DNA from: Enoplosus armatus
Taxonomy: Eukaryota; Chordata; Actinopteri; Centrarchiformes; Enoplosidae
Assembly: GCF_043641665.1 (NCBI RefSeq)
Contig: NC_092189.1
Span: 19,325,333 to 19,389,332, forward strand
DNA length: 64,000 nucleotides
Reading direction: 5' to 3'
This document shows, piece after piece, positions 13,428 to 25,149 of the stretch (the first letter of the stretch is position 1; each line of letters starts with the position of its first letter). The notes below the pieces were generated by a model. That model was not told the DNA's origin. It saw nothing but the letters and a program-made list of their open reading frames with translations, and did no database searches. Both the position numbers and the translations under genes were made by a program.

Positions 13428-13520
13428 CCCCATGGGATGGCAGGGTGACCTGGCGGTTAGAGGCCAGCCCATAACTGCAAGGCCAAGAGACTGAGCCGCT
13501 GCATCCATCTGTACCCATGT
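13428..13520 (+). repeat. Possible tRNA-derived SINE fragment
   Basis: The segment starting 'gggtgacctggcggttagag' resembles the 5' part of fish SINEs with a tRNA-like A box, and it is followed by 'aactgcaaggccaagag', which sits where a SINE would place the anticodon-to-B-box region. The B box itself is not convincing, and no 3' tail is visible. It could be a coincidental match. Confidence 0.3.
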
Positions 13521-15054
13521 GTCAAGGTGGACCTGAGTTAGACTTTGAAGTATTACTTACTCCTGTGGCATGGCATCCTGCTGAACGCGCACTGTTCCCC
13601 TTGCAATATTAAACTGTGTCCTGTATTAACTTTCGTTACGAGGTTTAGAGGAAATACTCGCTTCATGCGGCTTTTCTTTTGTTTTGAAATGAGTTGTCTC
13701 AAAATTGTTTGCACTTCTTTTTTAAAACCTGTAGTCCTCATGATCGTATACCTTTGACATAAAGAAAATACCAGCACAATAACACACCGAGTCAAATTTC
13801 TTGTTTTCAACTTCCTCCTCCTCTCTTACACTTGCCTTCATTTGTACTTGCCAAAAAAAGTGAATCAGATTCTTGATTACGGTGGACTTTTACTTATCCC
13901 TCTTCCACCTGAGTGGGTCATAGAATAGCTCCTCTTTTCCTCCTGTTCAGTTTAATTTTTAACTTTAAATGAATTGTGTACTTTTTCCCATCCTGCATTG
14001 TAAAAAAAAAAAGAACAAATGACCCTGGAGGCGGAGCTTGTGTTGATTCACACAAATGTAATTGTGCTGGTCTAAACACACAAAACCAACAACAAAAAGT
14101 TAAATAAATCCTTGTTGAATATAAAACATCTATACACTTATAATTTCAGTTCCTGTGAGTTCAGCCCTTCACTACAATCAGTCTGTTAGTCTTCAGGAAC
14201 TCTCACAATAGAGTGGGTTGATTTGGTTTGGCAAGTGTAGTCCACCCACCAAAGGCACCTGGAGGCACCTTTTATTCACAGTCGTAAGTGAAGCTCGTGA
14301 TTCTGTGAGTTAATATAACATGAGACATTTTCCTTTAGCAGATCTGTTTTAATGGGTGTTTTCCCACCCTGGAAATGTTTCTGGTACCTGAGAAAAGCAG
14401 TTGTGAAGTACAGTAAGTGTTTTGTGTTAAAGTGGAAAACAAATCTTTGTATTGTAGAAAAATTACTTACGTACTGTTTAAAGTGACTTGTATCGGCAGT
14501 GACCACAGTGTATTACCTTTAAACTGCACAGCAGATACGGTACTCAGCGAGTTCTGTAAGGCCTCAGGTTCAGTGGCAGAATTAAAGCATAGAGCACAGT
14601 GCCTTCCAAAGCCAACGCAAGCAGACTCTTTACGCCTGCAGAACAGCCATCATATACTCTTGAATGGTCTTTCATGCTCTCGTAGCTCCGTAACCTTCAC
14701 CTCACAGAATGCCTGAGGATGGAGAATTGTGTTTCATGTTAACGGCTAAGGGTTCAACTGTATGCCAACTAAAAATCAAACGACTCAGAATCTGAGCATG
14801 TGCAGTCCCCTCTGATATTGATTCAAAAGCTCTGGGTTCAAAAATACAAGTTAAGATGTGAAATTGTTGAAAAAAAGGGGAAAACAGCGAAAGGAACAAG
14901 TTATATCACATTGCAGGTTCCTTCTGATTGCGTCATGTTTTTGAACCAGTAGCAGTCACATCTCATAGGAAAATGTAAAAAATCAGAACACACACAGTAT
15001 TAGACAGTTCAGTTTATAATTGTGGATGTCCAAGGACACAGGGTGTCATATGCT
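13521..15054. other. Non-coding stretch, no gene seen
   Basis: AT-rich unique-looking sequence with an A-run at about 14001-14012. The open frames, up to 99 codons, carry no domain signal. Confidence 0.55.
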
Positions 15055-15126
15055 GTACAGATTGTAAAGCCCCTGGAGGCAAATTTGTGATTTGTAATAT
15101 TGGGTTATATAAAAAAAACTGACTTG
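15055..15126 (+). mobile_element. LINE 3' tail fragment
   Basis: 'gtaaagcccctggaggcaaa' followed by 'atttgtaatattgggttat' and an A-rich end matches the 3' untranslated tail of a fish LINE family (CR1/L2/Rex1-like group). The same tail appears at about 26130-26176 at the end of the internally deleted LINE, which supports the identification. Only the tail is present, as expected from 5' truncation during target-primed reverse transcription. Confidence 0.65.
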
Positions 15127-16703
15127 ACCTGGTTTGTGTACTCTAAACAAGTTAACTAATGTATAATATCAAAGAAAGTTCTGAAACAGTCCCATTGTAC
15201 AGACATTCAATAGAAAACCTCCTTTTGACACATTCAGGGTGCCTAAATGGATATTTTTCTGATTGATGACAATGTGCCCTATATTATAATAAAGCTCATT
15301 TGGGTGTGAAATACTACACATCATTTCTATGAGTCCACAAATCCTATCTACTGCTTCAGTGAGCTCCACTGCCAATGGAGCAGCTCTGGGTTTTCTCTCT
15401 TCATCACATCACAAATTAGAGCCTCAGTTCATCTGAAGCTTTAGGATTGAATTGCTTAAGCTCAGAAATAACATAGAAATTTTGCTTGAGTGTAGATGCC
15501 TGGCGTCAGATTGCTGCTCCTCAAATATACAGGAAGCACTATCAGGACCACCTGCTCTTGCCATGAAATAGACTGATAAGGTGAAGGCTATGATCTTTAA
15601 TTGATTTCACTCCCATTTCACTCATGAAGGGAGATGTAGATGGAATCATTTTTAAGCCTGGTGACATGGCGGAACAGGAGGGCAACGTTGGCAAGATGTG
15701 TTAATATTTTGTGTAGTCAGAGTATGTGAAATCAAATGATTAGACCTGCATGGGAGGAAACATCTCATGGAAAGGATTCTTGATGTTTATGTTGGATTAT
15801 TCTTTGGGTTATCGCAGCTGTCTATCTCAGTCATTTGTGCTATAGAGTATGTTAGGCTGGAATAGACATGTGCACATCCACAAGACCTCAATATGTGCTG
15901 CATGGATACCAAAAAATCAAATACAATACAGTACGAAAGTATCTGCACACTGGAGTCCTGGCGATGTTTCAACACAGCACAGGTCTTCCTTGGGAGACAC
16001 AGGTCATCTTCGTCAGAGGAAAACCTGGGTGTGGTCCAAAAGTTGCTAATAAAAGCTAAAGGGAACTCTGATTCCAGTGTGGAGGTTTCTCTCTATTGCA
16101 TTCTTGCTATTCAGTAAAGGTCAAACAGCATTCATCAGGCATGTAAAGAGGACATTTCACTGTAACACTTATAGTCATTCTTCTTTCAGTTCTAAATCTA
16201 AAATTATGTATTTCTGCACGTTGTTCTTCACAGCATTAAAAATTAACATTTTGTAACCTGTAATTTCCGCATGAAGAGCCAGTTAACTATTGCTTTCTGT
16301 TGCACGATATTACAATTATTGGAGGAGGACAAAGGACAAAAACTGAACTTTGAAGCTCAACCTTCCACTCGAAAATGTGATTTGCTTTTTGTTACATCAC
16401 TTGGACGTTTGACCTTCACTGTGCAGCATGATGTATGTGCAGAGTTTGACACTTTAACACACAGCTTGTTTTCACATTCATCTGCTGACCGGGGGGCGGG
16501 GGTTCTCTGAGCTCATCTTAAATCTGAGTTTAAGGCAATCATGGTCCAGTATGCAACTTACACATGTGTGATGTGGATACTTGAGACCTCCAGTGCACAT
16601 ACACTGAGAGTGGACCACAGTAATGAACATCTTGCATCCATAATTAAACTGTTGTTTCCAAGGTCAAGATAGTTCTTGTTCCATTCCCCTTGATGGCATC
16701 TCT

Positions 16704-16706
<3 letters not shown>
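15127..16706. other. Non-coding stretch with a possible repeat fragment
   Basis: No gene is seen. At about 15925-16030 the minus strand reads 'aggaagacctgtgctgtg' then 'ttgaaacatcgccagg'. This resembles the GATGAAG...CGAAAC-type motif seen at the ends of several fish repeats, with a related motif on the plus strand at about 50568. Three overlapping plus-strand open frames of 63-74 codons here are chance frames. Confidence 0.4.

Positions 16707-16737
<31 letters not shown>
16707..16737 (+). repeat. CA microsatellite
   Basis: A pure (AC)n run of about 15.5 units, typical of fish dinucleotide microsatellites and likely to vary in length between individuals. Confidence 0.98.
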
Positions 16738-16741
<4 letters not shown>

Positions 16742-17799
16742 ATTGTTCATATCAGAAAGACAAATATAAGAGCTTCTAAAAGCTACAGTACGCATTCGAG
16801 CCAGGCCACTTGTTAATCATTAACTCAGACAGAATATCACCGAAAATTAATACATAGATAAACAAACATCACTCACAGAGTCAACGCAAATCATGTTTTT
16901 GCGTCACAAAAGTGAATCAGAAAAATAACAAGGAAGCTATTCAGCTCTAAATATGAGCTATCGTACTGTACAACAAAATCGTGCAAGCATGCTGTGTTCG
17001 TATGCTGCATGGTATCTTTGTGGACTGCCTAATTATGCTTAATTCATTGCACTAACACAGTGCTTCCAAAAAAATAAAAAAATAAATGTAGTGGTTGCCG
17101 CTCGCAGAGAGGCAGCATGAACAGACTCTTTATACACCAGATGCACCCTCAAGTGAGTAGGGACATAATCAGTGAGATGTCCCTCTCCACACACACTCTC
17201 TTTCAACTCCACCATCTGGCTGATGCTACAGGTGGTTCAGAGGGAAGTCAAAATATTTCAACCATCACTTCTTTCCCCCCAAGCTGTGCCAGTCCTCATC
17301 TGTCACTGTTAATTTTTATTATCTATCATTTCAACAATAATGACATCATTACAATAGCATCAAATGGTTGATTGTGGGTTGTTTTTGGAAGTAAAACAAA
17401 AATGATAACAATGTGCCTAAGTGCTGATCTATGGAAATGTGCACGTCTGTTGTGGAAAAAACCATATGCATGGGAGACCACCTCTGTCGCAAGACACAAG
17501 TAGCCTCTGCTGCTGCTCTGGCTCCCTGGCAGGCGATGCATTGCGTGAGAAGTGATTATATCATTGTTCTCTTAACAGCTGGATTATATAAAGTTTGGCT
17601 CAAGATAATGCAGTCCAAGATACATAAAGTCAAGTCCAGAAGTATGTGTTGGACGAAGAAGTGGCTAAGGCTCAAAGTTTAAGTTATATGGATACAATTA
17701 CAAATATGAAAAGTAAAGTGAAATCTCCTATATGAAATAACCACAACTCTTCTAGGGGAGAAAAGTGTGTGTTCATGTAGGACCCTATAGATCATTGTA
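16738..17799. other. Non-coding stretch, no gene seen
   Basis: Unique-looking sequence. 'aaaagctacagta' at about 16778-16790 resembles the terminus of the MITE at 3350-3811, but no inverted mate was found nearby. The open frames are short and overlap one another. Confidence 0.5.
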
Positions 17800-17942
17800 T
17801 GAGAAAATAGGTTTTCAGGGCCTATAATCATGTTGTTTTTTGGTAGTTGTCTAACCTTAACCATACTGTAGTTGTCATGCTGGCATCTGACGCAACCGGA
17901 GTTTTGCAGAATTGTCCAGTATCAAGGTTCTTCTCTGGCAAT
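17800..17942 (+). repeat. Dispersed repeat fragment, paired with 40975-41170
   Basis: This segment shares ordered landmarks with 40975-41170. Both have an 'accacactgtagttgccatg'-like phrase (here 'accatactgtagttgtcatg'), then a 'cagaattgtccagtat'-like phrase, then 'tctggcaata' at the end. Two diverged copies in the same order and on the same strand indicate an old dispersed repeat. I do not know its class, and nothing coding is visible. Confidence 0.55.
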
Positions 17943-18240
17943 AGGGATGACACAACAACACTTAACGATTAACATGCACTTTTGAACTCTATCTGGAAAA
18001 CAGCTGATTTAAAAATGGACTGAATCAGAGGACAGCATAAACTTACGTACAAGAAAACAAACAAATATGACAAGATGAGGAACAATGCTCAACAGTCTTC
18101 TGTGTGATCCTTTAAAACTATACAGTATATCCTCTGTAATGTCCTTACAAAAGGTTGAGGCAGTGTTACTCAACCTCACAGTCCCACACACAAGATTAGA
18201 CTGACTTTAACTGAATAGTGATTCTGGGATTTGTTTAGTT

Positions 18241-18349
18241 GGAAGGAGGGAAGGTTTGGAAAGGGAAGAAAAGAGAGAGGGACAAAGAGGAAGAGATAGT
18301 GCGAAAGAGAGAAGAAGAGGCAATGAGTGCAAGAGAGAGCGAGAGAGAT
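18241..18349 (+). repeat. Purine-rich (GA) low-complexity tract
   Basis: About 110 bp almost entirely of A and G in irregular GA/GGAA/GAGA units, with a few pyrimidines. It could adopt non-B structure or be bound by GAGA-type factors, but this is inference. Confidence 0.9.
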
Positions 18350-19575
18350 TTGGAATTGCTGCCTACTACATTGTGAAAGATATCACTCTATTAGCATAAA
18401 ATTACAATGGTGGAGGGTTGCCTCTGCTTGAGGGATTGTCTGAGATCAGCTTAATCTCCAAGTGCCAGCAAATCTGATGACTCGCCCAAAGTTTAATCAT
18501 GCCACGAGGGCAAGAGAGGACCTGATGAGAACCAAATGACACACTGGGGTATCCACTCCAGCAAACCGGTTTCTTTATGAGCACCACATGATCCCACAAT
18601 GTCGCGCACAACACGACATCAGAGTTTTAATGTGGCCACAAACTGCTCCAATAAATGTTATAAATTCCATGACATCAAGTGACACCTATGACATTTTTTT
18701 TTAATCTCATCATTATCATGCCTTACAGGGCTCCTGCTGATAGACTTTGTAAAAAAAAAGACCCTGGATATACTTTATGTGTCTGTAATAACTTATAGTG
18801 ATAGAAGATTTATTTTGCCAGCTGAAAATCCAATGGCTTCTGGCCACCAATGAGTGCATTTTTCACAAGTAAGTAATTGTCAAAGGTTTGTATGTGATAA
18901 ATTAGATGATGTACTTTTCCAAGTGTGTGTCCATTTCACCACAAAAAAGAGCCATGATTAAGATTGGAACAACTAATAGTTGCATGACTTTGGATAACCT
19001 GAATCCCAACCCTGATATCCTCTTTCTCAACCTACAATCTACCTATGAACATTTTTTGGTGTCACATTTTATATCTCTTGTTGCTAAGACATCATATTCA
19101 GTTTGTTGCCATATGATTTGAACATTGCTGAAAACAGCTCCTTTTGCATTTCCATTGTATCTTAAGCTGCACTATGGAGGATGTTTTATGGAATGTAAGA
19201 TTCACTCAAAGAATTACTGATTCTCACAGTGAATCCAAAACAAATATATGGAAAGATGAAGAGACTGTATTGGTATGTATGTAGTTAATAATGTGCTTTT
19301 CTAATGACTGAACTCCCCTACCCAATCTGCATGTTTTAAACATGACAGTTTGGAGGAATTAGCTGTTGGTGTTTGCGGATATGAGATATGATATGATGAT
19401 GCATGCGTCCCATTATGTCATCTCATATTCCAGACAGGTATTACCTGTTTTACTTTTTTGAATTTCGATTATTATGGTAATTGAACATTAAGTATGTATT
19501 GCAAAAATAATAATAAAACTTTTTCTCAGTATTTATTTAACATACCAAGGTATCCTTTCATCTAACAACTCCCTC
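18350..19575. other. Non-coding stretch, no gene seen
   Basis: No gene or named repeat. The part 18410-18620 is of moderate GC content and complex sequence. It could be a conserved element or simply unique DNA. Confidence 0.5.
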
Positions 19576-19857
19576 CCAACATTTAAGAAATGTCTGAAAA
19601 GGTTTTTCATGTTAAGCAAATGTTGGATCCACTTTCCAATATTTAACAAAAGTGTGAAATGTTTCTCCCTATTTTCCAAATTTTGAAACACACCCAACAT
19701 TGAATAAATGTACAAAAACGTTTCACACATTTGTTAAACACTGAAAGAACTCCAACATTTAGCAAATGTGTGAAAAGTTTTTTTTTTTTTACACCTTTAG
19801 TTCATGTTGGATTTCTTCCAACGTTTAACAAATTAGTGAAATGTTTTACCACACCAA
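19576..19857 (+). repeat. Degenerate minisatellite, five units of 58-66 bp
   Basis: Five successive units begin with CCAACATTT or a close variant at 19576, 19636, 19694, 19752 and 19818, giving periods of 60, 58, 58 and 66 bp. Each unit continues with a version of 'aacaaatgtgtgaaa' and then a T-rich patch (gttttt), and later often a 'catgtt' or 'catttgtt' phrase. The last unit is partial and ends near 19857. Units differ at many positions, so the array is old. The units contain both 'aacattt' and 'aaatgtt', so a single strand could fold locally. Confidence 0.8.
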
Positions 19858-22085
19858 AAGGTTGTACTTTCTGTTTTCAGCTGGCCTTTTGTTGAAGGCT
19901 GGAGAGCAGCACTCCCTGTGAGCTAGAAGACGGCTCGACATCAGAGTAAGTTGTGGAAGTTTGAGTGTCGTAGAAAAAAGAAAGCCTTTGTTGAAAATTA
20001 GCAGACTTACATAAAGAAGCACTAGTGATGTGAGTCACCATGCTGAACTGGCAGCGAAACAATGAAATACATTAAGACCGATGTCATACGGAAAAACAAT
20101 CAGTACGTTAGCGTGGAAGAGTTTCCCACATTGTTCAGATAACTGTAAATCCTAATACCCTTTAGGAGGCCAGACAATATCAACAGACACTAAACTCATA
20201 TCAGGATTCATTCACTCTGCTCGTCTGCATCGCTGTTCAACTGTGCAGGGTGCTTCATGTCTATTACATTTAACAATGAAACACCATTTTGTTTCCCAAA
20301 CACTACCACAGAAGACATTTTCTGAGTGAATTAGCTGCCATGAACTCCCTGATGTCTGCATATCATTCCATTATTTTTTGCTTATCGTGAGCCTTAATGC
20401 CTTATTTGCCGCCCATAATTGCCTGTGCTTCAACACACTCAACACACAGCCATTCATGGAAAGGCAAAACAGTGCACTGAAGAGGAACTGACGTTTAAAT
20501 TTTAGGTATTCGGCTTCTCTTCTGAGAAAAAGCAACTTAGAAATTGCACACAATGTGAATTTATCATGGAGCTAATTGTCTTTTTCTCAGTGCTTTGCAA
20601 TTCCATTGAACAAGAAGTGGAGTTACATCAGAATTATCTACAGACAAGTCCTCGTGAATCCTTTTTTCATTCTTTCTGGCCTGGGGGTTCTTAGTTGGCA
20701 TTCAAGGTCCAGTAAGACATGTTTGATCTTTACAATACAAGTGCCAGTAAAAGTTAAGCCTGAAGATTTAAATTCACTCTAAAATTCATCCTCTCTTCCC
20801 AAGAACAATACCTCTATAAGCTCCAACACTTTGTGCACTTCAAAGGCCTTAAAACTGGAGCTTCTTTGTGCTTAAAACAAAGAAGGCTGTGCTTTCTTTT
20901 AGGTTTTGGAGGGCAATATCAACAGAAAACCTCTAAAGAATTAGCGAGACTCTAAAGAAATATTCACCTGGAAAAGTTTTCGCCTTTTTTTTTTTTTTTT
21001 TTCAGATTCTACTGCAAAGTTGTTGAAACAAACGACTGTACGGCTTGAGCCTAGACAAAGCTTGTAAAAAGCGCAGAGAGTAAGTGCCCCGTCTTATCAT
21101 CTGCTGCCACTGCGCAGATTAGTGCTGAACGGAATAGAAAAAGGTTGCAAAGGAGGAGAAAAAAAAAGAATAAAAGCTGCTCTCCAGTATTAGAACAGAC
21201 AGTTGCATTAGCTTTCTAATAAGAAGAGACAGAGCAATACTGAGCCCTGAAAAGGGAGAGAGAAGCGTTTCCTCGCTCCTCGCAGGGTCCTCCGCCCCCC
21301 TGTTCCCACCCACCCACAGTGCTTTGCTCTCCATCCACATTTTCTCCTCTGTCCTTTCTACTTAAATCAGATAGCAGTGGGTAGGAGCAGAAGCATGTCA
21401 TAGGTTTAACTCATACAGTATTAATTATACTCCCATCCCCTGACCTCGCTTGTACCGATAATCTACTTCCCACAACCCTGCTCTCTGAATGCAGGCTCTT
21501 ATCGTTACTAAAGTTGAACCCTTTAGCATCTGCTGCGCCCTGGTGCCATGTGATCCCCTTTGTCCTGTTGGCCCCCGATGATTTATGAGGCTTCCAGCTG
21601 GGACTCGTGGTAATATTCTGGATGCGTCAGACAAGGCGAGGAAAATCTCCTCCTCACTTTTCACCTACAGTAGCAGACTGACTGTATTATGGTGATGAGT
21701 CTGCACTCCTGCAATGATGCGTTCATTTGACATACAGTGGATTTAGACGGACTACTGTTGATGTAGTTTTACGGTAGACCTCGTATTTACTCCGGATGTA
21801 ACATCCATCAAAGATATGAACCCAGCGGCAGTGTTTTATTTTTGCTTTAAAGGGAGTTAATGTAATATTCATCTTCTGCTTCCTCCTATCACTTAGTCAG
21901 CACAACAGTTGCCACTCATCATGATGAATTATCAACAGTGAGGTAACATAAAGCCACCATTTTCCATAACTTGTGTTCATCCAATGCTCACCACTTTTTA
22001 TTTTTATTTTTATCCTGCTGTCTCTTGTTTGTTTGACATGATCAAGTAATGAGGGACTACTTAGTAACTTCTCAGTATGTTGCAT
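19858..22085. other. Non-coding stretch with a T-run and a GC-richer block
   Basis: Contains a run of 18 T at 20985-21002 and a small 9 bp stem (cttctttgt / acaaagaag) at 20861-20885. A GC-richer, complex block lies at about 21420-21670. No gene is seen, and the 79-codon minus frame over that block lacks any domain or convincing splice sites. Confidence 0.5.
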
Positions 22086-22371
22086 CACTTTACTTGGGGG
22101 TGCACAAAAAGAGTAACTAATGATTAAGTCATTAGTAATTAATTAGTCAAGTCAGGAACATTTTTGAACTAATCATTACCTAATGGTTCATTAAGCTAGC
22201 ATCTCCCAGTCTGTTTTCTTGTATCTCATCATTGTCTACTATACAATCTTCGATTCAGAGTTATTCAGGAACCGCTCATTAACGATTTATTAATTATCAA
22301 GTCGTTCCTTATTCTTTCCTCATTCGTTCCTCAGTAACTACGAACATTTTCGTGTACCATATTGTAAAGTG
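22086..22371. mobile_element. Short MITE with CACTTTAC terminal inverted repeats
   Basis: The left end reads CACTTTACTTGGGGGTGCAC and the right end, reverse complemented, reads CACTTTACAATATGGTACAC, followed in both by an A-rich 'aaaa' and an agtaact/agttact phrase. This gives a diverged inverted terminal repeat of about 35 bp around a 286 bp element. The interior is made of TAAT/ATTA-rich words (taatgattaagtcattagtaa). There is no coding capacity. A second, single end of the same family lies inverted at 54606-54667. Confidence 0.65.
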
Positions 22372-22436
22372 TTGCTTGCAGACATTCATGTTCCCCTTAG
22401 GATGAATTGTAATAATTATGGCGATCCCCTGGTCTT

Positions 22437-22715
22437 TCATCTATGCCATCATCAGGTCGAACTTTCAATTTGTGAAATACTTTCTTGAACTGGTGTATGA
22501 CCAAATATTAACCAATGATATAAAACTAATAACATTGCCATCAGCCTGTACTTTGTGTTTAGTGCAACAAAATTAATGTTAAACGGTGAACATGGTAAAC
22601 ATACCTGCTTGATGTCAGCATTTTAGCATTGTCATTGTGGGCATGTTAGCATGCTTAAGTTAGCATTTTGCTAAAGCCTCGCAGACCTGTCAGCATGGCT
22701 GTAGACTCTTAGTCG
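22437..22715 (-). repeat. Dispersed GCTAGCATG-type repeat, copy B
   Basis: A reverse-strand copy of the family at 2217-2705, lacking the 3' part that ends in GCTAGCATG. Read on the plus strand, it carries 'gccatcatcaggtcga', 'tgccatcagcctgtactttg', 'tgtttagtgcaac', 'gggcatgttagcatgctta' and 'cagcatggctgtagactct', in the order expected for the reverse complement. It has no coding content. Confidence 0.8.
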
Positions 22716-25149
22716 GGTTAACATAACCTAGTTTGCTGTACATGGTAAAACAAAACAGCATTTCTAGTTTGGTGTGTCAGTGAGCCACAAAGACAGGGCC
22801 TCTACATTAACTCCAACGTATGTGTCTGTTCCAAAGACTCACTGGAAACCTGATTTAGCTGAAATGACCGCCACGTGGCACAAAGGACATTGCTCAAAAT
22901 ATGTCCTTGTTGTCATCTATCCTTCTCAGAATACAAAACAGCCCCACAGCTACATTTGAATGACAAAAAGCATAACAAGACTTTTCAACAAACACCCTTT
23001 GAGTCTTGCACCCTGCAATGTAGGCCATAAGTTCAGAGGTGCACTTATGTAAAACATAAATGAGTTCATGCATTTTTCCTCGACAGGATGACCAGTAACT
23101 GCAGGACGACAGGGCTGAGTGATCGCAAAAGATCTGAGAGCCTTCAATTACTGTCACCACAGGAGTCAACTGGGCTGAGGATGAGAGAAAATGGAGGAAA
23201 CCACTGTCAGGTCTTAGTGTTAGACAGCACATACACCCTACCAAGGGAGGAATAGTGAGCTGAATCCCAACACCTGGCTCTAATGAGATTGGCATGCACA
23301 CCTCGCAGCCATTAGCTTCAACCCAGCCGTGTGAAATGTAGATTCCTAGAGATGGCAAAACCAATAGGATTAGCCTCCAAGGTCTTTTGTCCACCTACTG
23401 TATTTCTCATCGCTACAACACACAATCATCAAAATACCAGGTGCATAACAGAATAAACACTGTGTCTGTGAGTGTGTGTGTTTAAAGCACAGGACCCACC
23501 CCTGTCACTTTGTTAAGAAATGTGGAGGAGTTGACTATTCATGGCCAATTATGCAGGGGAGCTACCGTGTATTATTTTTGTTTGTGTTTTCGCTGCTCTC
23601 TGATTCGTGGTGTGCCTAATGGTGAGTCTGCCTTTTCACAAGATGCCGCGTTACTCGACATCCAGCAATTAAAACTTTAATTAGGCTGAAATGAGAAACT
23701 GTCTCTGATGCTTAATTTCTCATTTACTCATGTAAGAGTGAGGCTATGAAGTTTCATTAAACTCTGTCCACCAGGACAACCAATATACTGTATATCTGCT
23801 ACAAGAGCTGGAGCAACTGTCTGCAAATTCTTTGATTTATTCGAGCTTTGCAATGAGAAAAACATGACAAATGTGAGCATTAAGCTGTTGTCGTTTTAGT
23901 GTATCAGTGTTAGATAATGCCAAATCAGAAATCACTGATATGTAATTAAAACATTCACTAATTATGGTAATGTTTAACTATTTTAATATCTATCAGAGCA
24001 TATATAATATGCATAAAAGCAGACAGTTCCTGGCAGATTACAGGAATAGCAATACAGTGTGCTTTTGGGGTAAGAGAATAAATTCAGAGCCTAAATTCCA
24101 GTCTTTCTGAACATTTGTGCCTTAAACCCAAACTCTCCTAAAGTTAGCCTTTTTCATTCATCTGCTTTGGTGCAGCGCAATTTACAATAATGTCATAGCT
24201 CTCCCTAAATTTCTAAAACCATTAGGGACTTCATGGGGATTTTAACCGATTGATTTTGATCCTTGAGATGCTCCAGAAAAGCCTGACCACGCTCTTAATT
24301 GCCTGGCCACTTTAAGATAAGGGGAGAAAATTCAGCCCTGGAGTGAAAACAGTTTTTCTGTTCTTTGACTCTATTTTTTGCTTTTAAATACAGTAACTGC
24401 AATGCAAACCAATTATCTACATTATGTGACCGCTTTTAACAATGCATCGACCTGAATATTGATGCAGTCCTGTGCATTTGAATTTACATTTCCTCTTTGG
24501 GATACTTAGACTGAATACAAAGCAGACTGCATTCTCTCAATTTTAAGGCTGATTCTTGCGTCTCAGGTTCAAGGACTGTGCCTACTGTTGCATAGCTTCA
24601 AAGATTTTAGGGGGGATGAAAGTGATAATCTGCTTTCGAGTCACTCCCCAACTGTGCTTGCTTCTTAGGCCACACAGACACCCTTGGAATCAGAAATGAG
24701 GTTTGCTTTCCAGTCAGTGTCTGCCAGTCAACATGCTAAAGCATTTTCCTAATGATAGGACTCCTCTCTTAAGACTAAGCAACAGCAATGTAAAGACTCA
24801 ATCAGTATTCCTGTCTCATATCTGAAATATAGAAACGCAGCAACATGCTTGCCTGTTCCCTCTGCCTCGCTCACAATCCCATACCGCCTCACTGACTCTT
24901 AGTGTTCTTTTGTGCTGAAATCTGGTTTGCCCTGCATGTCACAGCTGTCATGTCTTCTTGTTATGTCTCTGTGCTCACACTGTAACTAAGACAGGATTGA
25001 AGGAAATATGGAATGTAACCTAGCTGAGACGATTTGCGCTCTTCTTGTTTTTATGTATTCATTTTACCAGGTGTCACAACGAAACAACACCAATATGTAG
25101 CTCAACTGTAAAAATTAAAACTGTCTATCTGTCTTAGCATTAGGGGGTA
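22716..25149. other. Non-coding stretch with CNE-like blocks
   Basis: Includes the longest open frame of the window (166 codons, minus, 22894-23394), which has no recognisable domain and is treated as chance. The blocks 23530-23760 and 24100-24600 are complex, free of low-complexity sequence and rich in homeodomain-like AATTA/TAATT cores, plus one 'cttatct'-type GATA word (reverse strand of 'agataag'). These resemble vertebrate conserved regulatory elements, but conservation cannot be tested here. Confidence 0.45.

Noticed and set aside
16778..16790. 'aaaagctacagta' as a possible terminus of the MITE family at 3.35 kb
   Set aside because: No inverted partner or TTAA edge was found nearby; the match is too short.
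22894..23394. Longest open frame in the window, 166 codons on the minus strand
   Set aside because: No recognisable domain, motif or repeat. Its length is within chance expectation for 64 kb in six frames, and there are no supporting splice or promoter signals.
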